Assembly: GCA_900316255.1 (NCBI GenBank)
Contig: ONCI01000011.1
Location: forward strand, 1-56,861
Reading direction: 5' to 3'
DNA: 56,861 nt
Source of the DNA: an uncultured Eubacteriales bacterium
GTDB lineage: Bacteria > Bacillota > Clostridia > Oscillospirales > Oscillospiraceae
The notes under the pieces are model-generated. The model made no database searches and was not told the DNA's origin. It saw nothing but the letters and a program-made list of their open reading frames with translations. Both the position numbers and the translations under genes were made by a program. How positions within the stretch are numbered: position 1 is the first letter of the stretch; each line of letters begins with the position of its first letter. This document shows positions 8,272 through 16,729 of this stretch, piece after piece.

Positions 8272-11200
8272 ATGAACAATGAGAACAGGAGTTTTATGAC
8301 CCGGCTTGCGAGCTTCGTAGTTGACAGAAGGAGATGGATCCTTCTGCTCTTCGCGGCGATGCTCGTGTTCTCGGTGTTCTCCTTGCGATGGATCAAGGTG
8401 GAGGAGGATATCACCGCCTATCTGCCGGAGGAGGCCGAAGCCAAGCAGGGCCTGGCCATCATGGAGGAGGAGTTCATCACCTACGGCACTGCCAAGGTCA
8501 TGGTGAGGGACATCAGTCTGGAGGACGCCAAAGCCCTGTCCGGGGAGCTGTCCAAGGTCCAGGACGTGGTCCTGGTCCAGTTTGACGACAGCGCTTCCCA
8601 CTATAAGGACGATACCGCGCTCTTCGACCTGACCTTTGCGGACGTGGCGGCCTCCGAGCGCAGCGAGCAGGCGCTGGAGCAGGTGAAGACGCTGCTGGCT
8701 GACCGGGACGTCACCATTGATACGGAGGTGGGCTTCAGCCTCTCCAAGCTGGTGGCCGAGCAAATGCTGACCGTGCTGATCTTTGTGGTCATCGTGGTCC
8801 TTGCGGTGCTGGTCTTCACCTCCAGCACCTATGCCGAGATCCCGGTGATGATCCTGACCTTTATGGTGGCGGCCGTCATCAACATCGGCACCCACTTTTT
8901 GATGGGGACCATCTCCTTCGTCTCCAACTCCGTGGCCATTGTGCTGCAGCTGGCCCTGTCGGTGGACTATGCCATCATCTTCTGCAACCGCTACAAGGAA
9001 GAGCATGAGCGCCTGGATATCCATGACGCTGTGGTGAAGGCCCTGGCCGCCTCCATTCCGGAGATTTTCGCCAGCAGCCTGACCACCATTGCCGGCCTCA
9101 CGGCTATGACCTTCATGCAGTTCCGTCTGGGCGTGGATATGGGCATGACCCTGATCAAGGCCATTCTCTGCAGCCTGCTCACGGTGTTCTTCTTCATGCC
9201 GGCGCTTCTCATGGCCTTCGGCAAGGCCATGGACAAAACCAGGCACCGCCGCTTCGTGCCCAAGATCACCCCCATCGGCAAATTTGCCTACAAGTCCCGC
9301 TTCGTGATGCCCATCCTGCTGGTGCTGCTGGTGGTCGGCGCCTATCTGACCTTCAGCCGGGTGCACTATGCCTACAGTGTGGACATGGTCCCCGCTTTCC
9401 GCCAGACCGAGTATGAGCGCTCCAAGGAAGAGGTCCGGGAGGTCTTCGGCCACAGCAACGTGGTGGCTGTGATGGTCCCCTCCGGGGACTATGCCGCCGA
9501 GCGTGAGCTGCTGGAGGAGCTGAAGCTCCACCCGGAGGTAAAGTCCGCCATGGGACTGGCCGATATCGAGGCCATCGAGGGCCACACCATCACCGATGCG
9601 GTGGATTACACCGAATTTCAGAACATTGCGGGCATCGATGAGATCAGCGCCAAGGCCGTGTTCGCCTATTACGCCGCCGAACAGGGAGACCACCGGGCTG
9701 TCCGGGAAAACCTGGCCGGCTACAAGGCCTCGCTCCTGGATCTGTTCCTGTTCCTGCATGACCGGGTCGAAGCCGGGGATGTGGAGCTGGAGGAGGATCA
9801 GGTGGCTCTCATCAAACAGCTCTTCGATCAGCTCAGCATGGTCCGCGGCCAGCTGATGAGCGACAATTACAGCCGCCTGGTGCTGGACCTGAATCTGCCG
9901 GTCCAGTCGGAGGAGACCTTCCGCTTCCTGGACCAGATCCATCACATCGCCGCCCAGTATTATGACAGCGGCGTGGTCCTCACCGGCGATTCGGTGAGCG
10001 CGCTGGGCTTCCGGGACTCCTTCGCCGCGGATAACGCGGTGGTTGGGCTCATGAGCCTGGTGCTGGTGATGCTGATCCTGTTCTTCACCTTCAAGTCCTT
10101 CGGGATGCCTCTGCTGCTGATCCTGGTGATCCAGGGCAGCATCTGGGTGAACTTTGCCATTGCCACCCTGAAGGGCGACTACGTGTTCTTTCTCTGCTAT
10201 CTGATCGTCAGCGCCATCCAGATGGGTGCCAACATCGACTACGCCATCGTGGTCTCCTCCCGGTACCGGGAATTCCGGGAGACCATGGACAAGAGAGACG
10301 CCATCATCGAGACATTGAATCTGGCTTTCCCCACCATCATCACCTCCGGACTTATGATGGTCTGTGCGGGCCTGCTCATCGGCTTCCAGGTGTCCCAGTG
10401 CATCATCGCCGGCATGGGCTACTATGTGGGCACCGGCACCAGCATCTCCCTCGTGCTGATCCTCTTTGCCCTGCCCCAGGTGCTTCTTCTGGGGGACTCC
10501 TTCGTGTCCGCTACCACGCTGCACACCGAAAAGTCCCGCTTCCTGAGTTTTCTTGCCCGAAACCGCCTGCGCCTTGCCGGCGGGCTCCTGGCCGCGGCGA
10601 TGCTCTTTGCCACGGTCACCGTTCCCCTGGGCCTGCTCCGGGGCAAATCGCTCCTGGCTGACTCTCAGGAGCGGGTAGGCGGCCTGCTGGAGCAGACCGG
10701 CCAGCTGCGCGCCCTTGCGGAGAAGCTGGAAGGGGAAGGCAACGATCTGGACAGCCTGAAGTACGATTTTGCCCAGCAGCTGGTCACCGACGAGGTCGGC
10801 TCCGTGCAGCTTGCCGAGGGCGAGCAGATGCTGGCGGAAAACGAGGAACTGTACAACAGCGGCCTTGCCCAGTATAACGAAGGCGCGGCCCAGCTGGCCG
10901 ATGCCCAGGCCCAGTATGACGCGGGCGCGGCCCGGCTGGCAGAGGCCCAGGCCCAGTATGATGCGGGGCTTGCCGCCTATAACGAGGGCCTTGCCGCCTA
11001 TGAGGAAGGACAGCGGCAGCTGGCCGAGGGCCAGGCCCAGTATGACGCCGGCATGGCTGCCTACGAGGAAGGGCAGCGGCAGCTGGCGGAAGGCCAGGCT
11101 CAGTATGACGCCGGGCTTGCCGAATATAACAACGCAAAAGCCGCGCTGGACGCGGTCGCGCCGCTCTATAACCTGATCCGCTCCCTGCAGGACCGCGCCG

Positions 11201-12183
11201 ACGCGCTGCAGGCCCAGTATGACGAGGCCATGGCCCGCGGCGATATCGCCGCCGCCCTGATCATCGCGGCGGAGCTTGCCGGGGTGCGGGCATCTTTGGA
11301 GGCGGAGCTTGGCGGCATGAGTCTAGGAGGCCTTGCGGCACAGTACCAGGAGGCCCAGGCCCAGCTGGCTGCCGCGGAGCAGCAGCTGGCCGAGGGCAAG
11401 GCCGCCCTGGACGAGGGCTATGCCCAGGCAGCCGCTGCTGAACAGCAGCTGGCCGAGGGCAAAGCCGCCCTGGACGAGGGCTATGCCAAAGCCGCAGAGG
11501 CAGAGCAGCAGCTTGCCGAAGGCGAACGGAAGCTTGCCGAAGGCAAGGCCGCTCTGGACGAGGGCTATGCCCAGCTTGCCGAGGGCGGAAGTCAGATCGC
11601 GGAAGGCAGACAACAGCTGAACGACGCCCACCAGCTTCTGGAAGAGGGCGGCAACGAGCTGGAGGAAGGCCGCCAAAAGCTGGAGGAAGGCCGCGAGATG
11701 CTGCAGGAGAACCTGACAGCGCTCAACGACAGCCTCTCCTCCCTGGACCAGCTCAACGATGAGATGGAGCGGCTGAAGCAGGGACTGCGGATCCTGAAGT
11801 CCGAACCCGGTCTCAAGGAAACGCTCTCCCGAAACGCCGGTGCTCTGGAGACGCTGGACGCGGCGGAGTCCTATTACCGCGGCCTTCTGCTGCAGGCGGA
11901 GAAGGAAAACCGCTCCGCCCGCTTCGTGGCCATTCTGATGGCGCTGTCGCTGCTTTGCGCCGTGACTTCCCTGGTCCTGGCCCTTGCCATGAAAAAGAAG
12001 CCGCTTCCCGCTGCGATCCTCAGCGCTGCCGCCGGGCTTTTGAGCCTGATGGCCCTGGTGGTCTGGCGCAGCCGCTGCGTGATGCTGGGCGGGCTTCTCC
12101 CGCTGGCCGCCCTGATCCTGACCGTTTGCGCGGCGCTGTTTTCCGAGTTTCTGTTTCAGAAAAGACGGACACTCGAAAGCTGA
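8272..12183 (+). CDS. MMPL/RND-family lipid exporter with a long heptad-repeat insertion
   Basis: A 1303-residue membrane transporter. Residues 1-790 form the two-half RND/MMPL unit: TM1 near 22-40, an extracytoplasmic loop, five-to-six helices (about 160-330), a second TM near 345-362, a large loop and a second helix bundle (about 590-790). Family signatures include ALSVDYAIIFCNRYKEE and MGANIDYAIVVSSRYREF, which contain the Asp-Tyr pairs important for proton coupling. Residues about 845-1165 are a run of heptads of the AEGxxxL and DAGxAxY type, like the repeats of YhgE/Pip-like proteins, and form a probable extracellular coiled coil. Three or four more membrane helices close the protein. 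MMPL proteins commonly export lipids or lipopeptides, so it is the likely exporter of the cassette product. AAAGGAG precedes the start by about 10 bases. Confidence 0.88.
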   Translation: MNNENRSFMTRLASFVVDRRRWILLLFAAMLVFSVFSLRWIKVEEDITAYLPEEAEAKQGLAIMEEEFITYGTAKVMVRDISLEDAKALSGELSKVQDVVLVQFDDSASHYKDDTALFDLTFADVAASERSEQALEQVKTLLADRDVTIDTEVGFSLSKLVAEQMLTVLIFVVIVVLAVLVFTSSTYAEIPVMILTFMVAAVINIGTHFLMGTISFVSNSVAIVLQLALSVDYAIIFCNRYKEEHERLDIHDAVVKALAASIPEIFASSLTTIAGLTAMTFMQFRLGVDMGMTLIKAILCSLLTVFFFMPALLMAFGKAMDKTRHRRFVPKITPIGKFAYKSRFVMPILLVLLVVGAYLTFSRVHYAYSVDMVPAFRQTEYERSKEEVREVFGHSNVVAVMVPSGDYAAERELLEELKLHPEVKSAMGLADIEAIEGHTITDAVDYTEFQNIAGIDEISAKAVFAYYAAEQGDHRAVRENLAGYKASLLDLFLFLHDRVEAGDVELEEDQVALIKQLFDQLSMVRGQLMSDNYSRLVLDLNLPVQSEETFRFLDQIHHIAAQYYDSGVVLTGDSVSALGFRDSFAADNAVVGLMSLVLVMLILFFTFKSFGMPLLLILVIQGSIWVNFAIATLKGDYVFFLCYLIVSAIQMGANIDYAIVVSSRYREFRETMDKRDAIIETLNLAFPTIITSGLMMVCAGLLIGFQVSQCIIAGMGYYVGTGTSISLVLILFALPQVLLLGDSFVSATTLHTEKSRFLSFLARNRLRLAGGLLAAAMLFATVTVPLGLLRGKSLLADSQERVGGLLEQTGQLRALAEKLEGEGNDLDSLKYDFAQQLVTDEVGSVQLAEGEQMLAENEELYNSGLAQYNEGAAQLADAQAQYDAGAARLAEAQAQYDAGLAAYNEGLAAYEEGQRQLAEGQAQYDAGMAAYEEGQRQLAEGQAQYDAGLAEYNNAKAALDAVAPLYNLIRSLQDRADALQAQYDEAMARGDIAAALIIAAELAGVRASLEAELGGMSLGGLAAQYQEAQAQLAAAEQQLAEGKAALDEGYAQAAAAEQQLAEGKAALDEGYAKAAEAEQQLAEGERKLAEGKAALDEGYAQLAEGGSQIAEGRQQLNDAHQLLEEGGNELEEGRQKLEEGREMLQENLTALNDSLSSLDQLNDEMERLKQGLRILKSEPGLKETLSRNAGALETLDAAESYYRGLLLQAEKENRSARFVAILMALSLLCAVTSLVLALAMKKKPLPAAILSAAAGLLSLMALVVWRSRCVMLGGLLPLAALILTVCAALFSEFLFQKRRTLES

Positions 12184-12210
12184 ACCGAAAATGTATGATG
12201 TTATGTGAAG

Positions 12211-12245
12211 AAACGGAGTCTGCTCTCTGAGCGGACTCCGTTTTT
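12211..12245 (+). terminator. Intrinsic terminator of the MMPL cassette
   Basis: AAACGGAGTC and GGACTCCGTTT arms, extended by GCTC/GAGC around a TCT loop, then five T. It closes the four-gene lipid cassette. Confidence 0.85.
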
Positions 12246-12328
12246 GCTTGGTTGTAATTTCCTTTGTTTCGTGGTATTGTGGGAGCAGAGATCGAAACGG
12301 AACAGATCCGGAGAAAGGGGACGGGACG

Positions 12329-12613
12329 ATGCTGACCTGGTATGTGACCTATCATTGCAAAAAGGGACAGAGAGAAGCCTTTTATCAGGCCCTCTGCGAG
12401 CTTGGAGTGAGAGAGTATTCCCGGGGAGAGTACGGCAATATCCGCTATGACTATTTCTTCGCGGCGGAGCATCCGGACGATCTGCTCCTGGTGGAGAGCT
12501 GGACCAACCCCGACTTTCAGCAGGCCCACTGCAAGACGAAGCGCTTCGCCAGGCTTCAGGAGCTGAAAGCCCAGTTCTGCGAGCGGGTGGAGATCGAGAA
12601 AGTCAACTGGTGA
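12329..12613 (+). CDS. Antibiotic biosynthesis monooxygenase (ABM)-domain protein
   Basis: A 94-residue ferredoxin-like (dimeric alpha-beta barrel) protein of the ABM/YgiN type. The pattern WYVTYHCKKGQREAFYQAL, YDYFFAAEHPDDLLLVESW and the mid-protein His in QQAHCKTKRF are typical; members include quinol monooxygenases and heme-binding proteins, but most have no known activity. The ATG at 12329 is preceded by GAGAAAGGGGACGGG. A weak promoter (TTGTAA, 17 bases, TATTGT at 12252-12280) lies in between the preceding terminator and the gene. Its stop overlaps the next start (TGATG), so the two genes are probably coupled. Confidence 0.75.
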   Translation: MLTWYVTYHCKKGQREAFYQALCELGVREYSRGEYGNIRYDYFFAAEHPDDLLLVESWTNPDFQQAHCKTKRFARLQELKAQFCERVEIEKVNW

Positions 12614-13515
12614 TGGAGCAAAGAAAAGCGATCTACCATCTCCCCGGCCTCTTTGAATTCGGCGTCTTTTACCGGGCCTTTCTGCCCCTTTTCCGGGAAC
12701 GGCGGGACTGGTTTTACGACTGGTGCGAGATCGGCTCGATCTACGGCGCGCCGGCGGACTGCCTCTGGGGCGGCGGCCGGGTCGGCTTCGGGGAGGACCG
12801 GCCGGAGGACGCGGCAACGCTCACGGCGGCCTACGGCATTTCCGCCCGGCTCACCTTTTCAAACTCCCTGCTGCGGCCGGAGCATCTGGCAGATCCGGGC
12901 TGCAATGCGCTCTGCGCCCTGTTCGAGAAGAGCGGGACGGTACCAAACGGGGTGATCCTCAGCTCCGAAGTGCTGCTGGAATACCTGACGAGGCAGTATC
13001 CGAGCTTTTATTTCGTCTCCTCCACCACCAAAGTGCTGCGCCGATTCGAGCAGCTGGAGTCGGAACTGGGCCGTCCGGAATTTCGCTTTGTGGTGCCGGA
13101 TTTCCGGCTGAACAGGGCCTTTGACCGGCTGGAGAGCCTGCCGGAGGACAAGAAGCGGAAACTGGAGTTTCTCTGCAACGAGTGCTGCTGGTTCGACTGC
13201 CCGGACCGGAAGGCCTGCTATGAGAACGTGAGCCGCAAAAACCTGGGGGAGGACGTCCCGGATCATGTCTGCCTTTCACCGTCGGCAAAGCGCGGCTATC
13301 GCTTTTCCGACGCCATGGCCAATCCCGGCTTTATCGGCGTGGAAGACATCCAAAACATCTACTTGCCTATGGGCTTTTCTCATTTCAAGATCGAGGGGCG
13401 GAGCTTGGGCAGCGCCCTGCTGCTGGAGTTTCTGCTCTATTACCTGACGAAACCGGAATATCAGCTGAGGGTCCGGGAGGAGCTCTATCTGGACAGTTCC
13501 CTGGATCTGTTTTGA
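12613..13515 (+). CDS. Uncharacterised protein with a U32 peptidase-like C-terminal signature and a Cys cluster
   Basis: A 300-residue protein I cannot assign firmly. Two features point to the peptidase U32/UbiU-like TIM-barrel group: the Cys-rich stretch CNECCWFDCPDRKACYEN near residues 190-207 and HFKIEGRSLG near 260, which resembles the FKIEGR motif of that family. These groups bind an Fe-S cluster and act in RNA or quinone hydroxylation. LGxxG-type recruitment or signal sequences are absent. The length is near the U32 core. The ATG at 13613 minus 1000 (12613) overlaps the ABM stop by one base; a GTG three bases earlier is possible. Coupling with an ABM protein would fit a redox function, but this is inference. 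Confidence 0.45.
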   Translation: MEQRKAIYHLPGLFEFGVFYRAFLPLFRERRDWFYDWCEIGSIYGAPADCLWGGGRVGFGEDRPEDAATLTAAYGISARLTFSNSLLRPEHLADPGCNALCALFEKSGTVPNGVILSSEVLLEYLTRQYPSFYFVSSTTKVLRRFEQLESELGRPEFRFVVPDFRLNRAFDRLESLPEDKKRKLEFLCNECCWFDCPDRKACYENVSRKNLGEDVPDHVCLSPSAKRGYRFSDAMANPGFIGVEDIQNIYLPMGFSHFKIEGRSLGSALLLEFLLYYLTKPEYQLRVREELYLDSSLDLF

Positions 13516-13574
13516 GCGAGGATATAAAACGGACCGCACGGTAGCGGCATCCTGATCGGAGAGGAAGGGAGCAT

Positions 13575-14333
13575 ATGGAATACATCCGCGTCACAAAGGA
13601 GAATCTGGAGAAGGAGCACATCTGCTGCGCCATCTCCAACAATAAGGACGTGCAGGTCGCTTCCAAAAAGGCCTGGCTCGCCCAGCGCCTGGACGAGGGA
13701 CTGGTCTTTCTCAAAAGCGTGGAGCGGGGTAAGTGCTTCATCGAATATCTCCCGGCGGAGATTGCCTGGAACCCCATCGAGGCGCCGGGCTACATGTATA
13801 TCGACTGCCTGTGGGTATCCGGCTCCTTCAAGGGCCACGGCTACTCCAGCGAGCTGCTGGAGGCCTGCATGGCGGACAGCAAAGCAAAGGGCAAAGTGGG
13901 CCTCTGCATCCTCTCCTCCGCGAAAAAGAAGCCCTTCCTGGCGGACCCCAAATACCTGCAGCACAAGGGCTTCACCGTCTGCGACGAGGCAGACAACGGC
14001 ATCCAGCTCTGGTATTTGCCCTTCGGCGAGGGGGCGGAAAAACCCCGATTCCGGGACTGTGCCCGCCATCCCCGCATCAAGGAGGGCGGCTATGTGCTCT
14101 ACTATACCAGCCAGTGCCCCTTCAACGCCAAGTACGTCCCCATCCTGGAGGAGACGGCAAAGACGCAGAAGGTCCCCTTCCGGGCGATCCACATCGAGAG
14201 CCGGGAGGAGGCCCAGGCCGCGCCCACGCCCATCACCACCTACGCCCTCTTTTGCGACGGGGCGTACCTGAGCAACGAGCAGATGAACGAAGCGCGCTTC
14301 CTGAAGCTGCTCTCCCAGAGAAAAACGCCATGA
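13575..14333 (+). CDS. YoaP-like GNAT acetyltransferase
   Basis: A 252-residue two-part protein. The N-terminal ~150 residues carry a GNAT domain (MYIDCLWVSGSFKGHGYSS near 76-95 gives the acetyl-CoA loop GSFKGHGYS). The C-terminal part, with YYTSQCPFNAKYVP and ending in ALFCDGAYLSNEQM, matches the YoaP-type C-terminal domain, a thioredoxin-like segment with a conserved Cys. Substrates of this family are unknown. The stop overlaps the start of the VanZ gene by three bases (ATGA), which suggests coupled translation. AGGAAGG lies ahead of the start. Confidence 0.8.
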   Translation: MEYIRVTKENLEKEHICCAISNNKDVQVASKKAWLAQRLDEGLVFLKSVERGKCFIEYLPAEIAWNPIEAPGYMYIDCLWVSGSFKGHGYSSELLEACMADSKAKGKVGLCILSSAKKKPFLADPKYLQHKGFTVCDEADNGIQLWYLPFGEGAEKPRFRDCARHPRIKEGGYVLYYTSQCPFNAKYVPILEETAKTQKVPFRAIHIESREEAQAAPTPITTYALFCDGAYLSNEQMNEARFLKLLSQRKTP

Positions 14334-14905
14334 TCCAGATCCCATTTCTTTTGACGGAGTGCCTCTTTGCCCTGGGCTGGCTGCTGCTGCGCGCCGCGGT
14401 CTGGCTGCGGCAAAAGCGCATCGACTGGAAGCGGGAGGCCATGCTGCTCCTGATGTATGTCAATCTGGCTGTGATCCTGCGCTTTGCGTTCTTTCCCATG
14501 GCCAGGGTGGACGGCAGGGTGCAGCCCCTGCTCTTTGATGCCTCCGCGGTCCGGCCCTTCCGGCTGAACCTGCTGCCCTTTGTGAAGCTGAAGTTTTACA
14601 GCAGCAGAAGGAATCTGCTGCTGAATGTGATCGGGAACGTGGCCATGTTCATCCCCAGCGGGATCATCCTGCCGATCCTGTACAGAAAGCTGGAACGCCT
14701 TTGGAAGGCCCTGGGCGTGGGCGCGATGATGTCCCTGGGCATCGAGCTGCTGCAGCTGCCCTTTTCTGTGAGAGCCACCGACGTGGACGATCTCATCCAG
14801 AACACTTGCGGCGTCCTGATCGGCTACGGGATCTATGCCCTGGCGCGGCGCTGTCTGGGGAGAGGGAAAGCGTCCCGCCCGAATGGGGTTGTACCGGAGG
14901 AGTGA
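14330..14905 (+). CDS. VanZ family membrane protein
   Basis: A 191-residue integral membrane protein with about four to five helices. The VanZ-type pattern is seen in FRLNLLPFVKLKFY near 80, LLNVIGNVAMFIPSGIILP near 97-115, and ELLQLPFSVRATDVDDLIQNTCGVLIGY (its core DVDDLIQNTCG near 150), where the acidic DVDD stretch is diagnostic. VanZ proteins confer low-level teicoplanin resistance in the vanA cluster, but most chromosomal homologues have unknown function in the cell envelope. There are no van genes nearby. It begins inside the stop of the YoaP-like gene. Confidence 0.88.
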   Translation: MIQIPFLLTECLFALGWLLLRAAVWLRQKRIDWKREAMLLLMYVNLAVILRFAFFPMARVDGRVQPLLFDASAVRPFRLNLLPFVKLKFYSSRRNLLLNVIGNVAMFIPSGIILPILYRKLERLWKALGVGAMMSLGIELLQLPFSVRATDVDDLIQNTCGVLIGYGIYALARRCLGRGKASRPNGVVPEE

Positions 14906-14910
14906 GACCT

Positions 14911-15192
14911 GTGAAACGCTATGAATACGACGCCATCCTCCGGGAGGACCCGTCGGACGGAGGGGCTTATGTGATCTTCCCTCATGACCTGCGGGAGGAG
15001 TTCGGCAGGGGCCGTGTGAGGGCCCGGGCCAGCTTTGACGGGATCCGCTATGAGGGGAGCATCGTGAATATGGGGCTGAAAAACCCGGATGGCAGTATCT
15101 GCTATCTCATCGGCGTGCGCAAAGCCATCCGGCAAAAGCTGCAAAAAGGGGACGGCGATCCCCTCCATGTGATCATCGAAGCGGGGGAGTGA
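14911..15192 (+). CDS. DUF1905 domain protein
   Basis: A 93-residue single-domain protein. The motif series YEYDAILRED, GAYVIFPHDLREEFG, RARASFDGIRYEGSIVNMG and YLIGVRKAIRQKL is the DUF1905 beta-barrel domain. This domain is often fused to an OmdA helix in larger YdeI-type proteins; here it stands alone. It starts with GTG, ten bases after GGAGG; no better ATG exists. Seven bases separate it from the next gene. Function unknown. Confidence 0.8.
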   Translation: MKRYEYDAILREDPSDGGAYVIFPHDLREEFGRGRVRARASFDGIRYEGSIVNMGLKNPDGSICYLIGVRKAIRQKLQKGDGDPLHVIIEAGE

Positions 15193-15199
15193 GGCAGCC

Positions 15200-15586
15200 A
15201 TGAGAGATTGGGACGCGGATACCCTGCTGCTCATTAACGAACAGCCTTCCGCTCTGCCCCTGCTGGCGGCGCTGGAGGACGCGATCTACACCCGCTTTCC
15301 GGAGACGAAAAGACGGGTGCGGAAGACCCAGATCAGCTATTATCACCGCACTGTCTTTGCCTGCGTCTCTCTTGCCCGGGTGAAGCGGAAGGCGGAGCTG
15401 CCCAAGACCTGGCTCACGCTGACGCTGGGGCTGAACTACCCCCTGGATTCCCCGCGGGTGGCGGCGAAGACGGAAGCCTATCCCGGGCGCTGGACCACCC
15501 ATATCGTGCTGGGCGCGCCGGAGGATGTGGACGGGGAGCTTCTCTCCTGGCTGGAGGAGGCCTACGCATTCTCGGAACGAAAATAG
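15200..15586 (+). CDS. DUF5655 domain protein
   Basis: A 128-residue protein. The second half (RRVRKTQISYYHRTVFACVSL, LTLTLGLNYPLDSPRV, and THIVLGAPEDVDGELLSWLE with flanking acidic residues) matches the DUF5655 fold, usually found behind a zinc ribbon. In this window the zinc ribbon is instead at the start of the next gene. Function unknown; no catalytic residues are recognisable. The gene ends with TAG, so amber is used as an ordinary stop in this genome. Confidence 0.75.
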   Translation: MRDWDADTLLLINEQPSALPLLAALEDAIYTRFPETKRRVRKTQISYYHRTVFACVSLARVKRKAELPKTWLTLTLGLNYPLDSPRVAAKTEAYPGRWTTHIVLGAPEDVDGELLSWLEEAYAFSERK

Positions 15587-15595
15587 GAGGAAAAG

Positions 15596-16006
15596 ATGGC
15601 AGCCTGGAAGTGCCCAAAATGCGGGCGGGAATTTCAGCGGGAAGAGCAGCAGCACTACTGCGTCAAGCCCAAAACCGTGGACGAATACATCGCGGCCCAG
15701 GAGGAGCGGGTCCGGCCCAGACTGGAGGCGCTGCGCTCCCTGCTGCGGGAAACGCTGCCGGAGGCGGAGGAGCGGATCTCCTGGTCCATGCCCACCTTCT
15801 GGAAGGGCCAGAACCTGATCCACTTTGCCGCGGCGAAAAAGCATGTGGGCCTCTACCCCGGCGGGGAGGCCACCGCGGTCTTTGCCGAAGAGCTCAAAGA
15901 CCTGGACGTGAGCAAGGGCAGCATCCGCCTGCCTTATGACCGGGAGCTGCCAAAGGAGCTGATCAGGCGGGTCGCCCGCTGGTGTTGGGAACAATACGCA
16001 AAATAA
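15596..16006 (+). CDS. DUF1801 (frataxin-like/YdhG) protein with N-terminal zinc ribbon
   Basis: A 136-residue cytoplasmic protein. Residues 1-27 hold CPKC and a later HYC, a small zinc-ribbon-like motif (AWKCPKCGREF, QHYC). The rest is a DUF1801 domain, whose fold resembles frataxin and which contains the B. subtilis iron chaperone YdhG: VDEYIAAQEERVRPRL, EERISWSMPTFWKGQNLIHF and KKHVGLYPG are typical. A role in iron handling is plausible by family only. Ribosome site AGGAGG. It lies 10 bases after the DUF5655 gene. Confidence 0.8.
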   Translation: MAAWKCPKCGREFQREEQQHYCVKPKTVDEYIAAQEERVRPRLEALRSLLRETLPEAEERISWSMPTFWKGQNLIHFAAAKKHVGLYPGGEATAVFAEELKDLDVSKGSIRLPYDRELPKELIRRVARWCWEQYAK

Positions 16007-16041
16007 GGGAGCGGAGAATTCCAGAGTATCTGGAGGATAAA

Positions 16042-16641
16042 ATGAAAGAGAGAAAGATCACGGGCAACCGGGACGAAAAGGAGAAAAGCCGGGAGCTGAC
16101 GCCGGCGGAAGAAAAAAGACTCCGGCGCTTTGAAGAGCTGTCCGACAGCCTGATCGGACAGGGATATCGGCGGGTGGAACTCACCGTCAGCATCGTGAAG
16201 GCCAACATCTTTGCCGTTGCTTTGCTGCTGCCGCTGCTGGCGGTGGGCTATGGCCTGTTCCTGCTGAAAAACGGCAGGATCGGCATCGGTCTGGGAAAGA
16301 TGAACCCGCTGCTTTTCCTTGTGCTGCTTTTCGTGCTGATCGTGGTGCATGAGCTGATCCACGGACTGAGCTGGTCGCTCTTTGCCGAGAACCGCTGGAA
16401 GGACATCGAGTTCGGCTTTATGAAGCAGTATCTGACGCCCTATTGCACCTGCGGTGTGCCGCTGAAAAAGGGCGCCTATATCTTCGGGGCGCTGATGCCC
16501 CTGGTGCTGCTGGGGATCCTCCCCATGATCGCGGGGATCCTGGCGGACAACCTCGGCCTTTTGCTTCTGGGCGTCATCCTGGCGGACGCGGCGGCGGGGG
16601 ATATCCTGATCGTCTGGAAGATCCTGCGCTATCATCTTTGA
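16042..16641 (+). CDS. DUF3267 membrane protein with HExxH motif
   Basis: A 199-residue integral membrane protein. After a charged N-terminus of about 50 residues there are helices near 57-77 (ANIFAVALLLPLLAVGYGLF) and 92-108, the latter carrying VVHELIHGLSW, an HExxH zinc-protease signature placed at a membrane helix as in site-2-protease-like families. Two further hydrophobic stretches follow at the C-terminus. Members of DUF3267 are treated as putative metalloproteases. The ATG at 16042 follows GGAGGA; an upstream in-frame ATG at 15982 would overlap the preceding gene and has no ribosome site. Confidence 0.75.
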   Translation: MKERKITGNRDEKEKSRELTPAEEKRLRRFEELSDSLIGQGYRRVELTVSIVKANIFAVALLLPLLAVGYGLFLLKNGRIGIGLGKMNPLLFLVLLFVLIVVHELIHGLSWSLFAENRWKDIEFGFMKQYLTPYCTCGVPLKKGAYIFGALMPLVLLGILPMIAGILADNLGLLLLGVILADAAAGDILIVWKILRYHL

Positions 16642-16681
16642 AAAGTGATCCCGCTGTCCCCAAATGACGGTATCAATTTAA

Positions 16682-16708
16682 CCGGAGCAAAGATCTGTAC
16701 TGCTCCGG
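16682..16708. other. Stem-loop in the leader of the lipoprotein gene
   Basis: CCGGAGCA and TGCTCCGG can pair around an 11-base loop, ending about 10 bases before the AGGAGG site of the next gene. No T tract follows on either strand, so a terminator is unlikely; it may stabilise the 5' leader. Confidence 0.4.
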
Positions 16709-16729
16709 AAAAAACATAGGAGGCACAAC

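Noticed and set aside
10810..11750. Repeated units suggestive of a CRISPR or tandem-repeat array
   Set aside because: They are in-frame protein heptads inside the MMPL gene with variable sequence and no constant spacers.
16682..16708. Hairpin before the lipoprotein gene as a terminator
   Set aside because: No T tract on either strand; kept only as a leader stem-loop.
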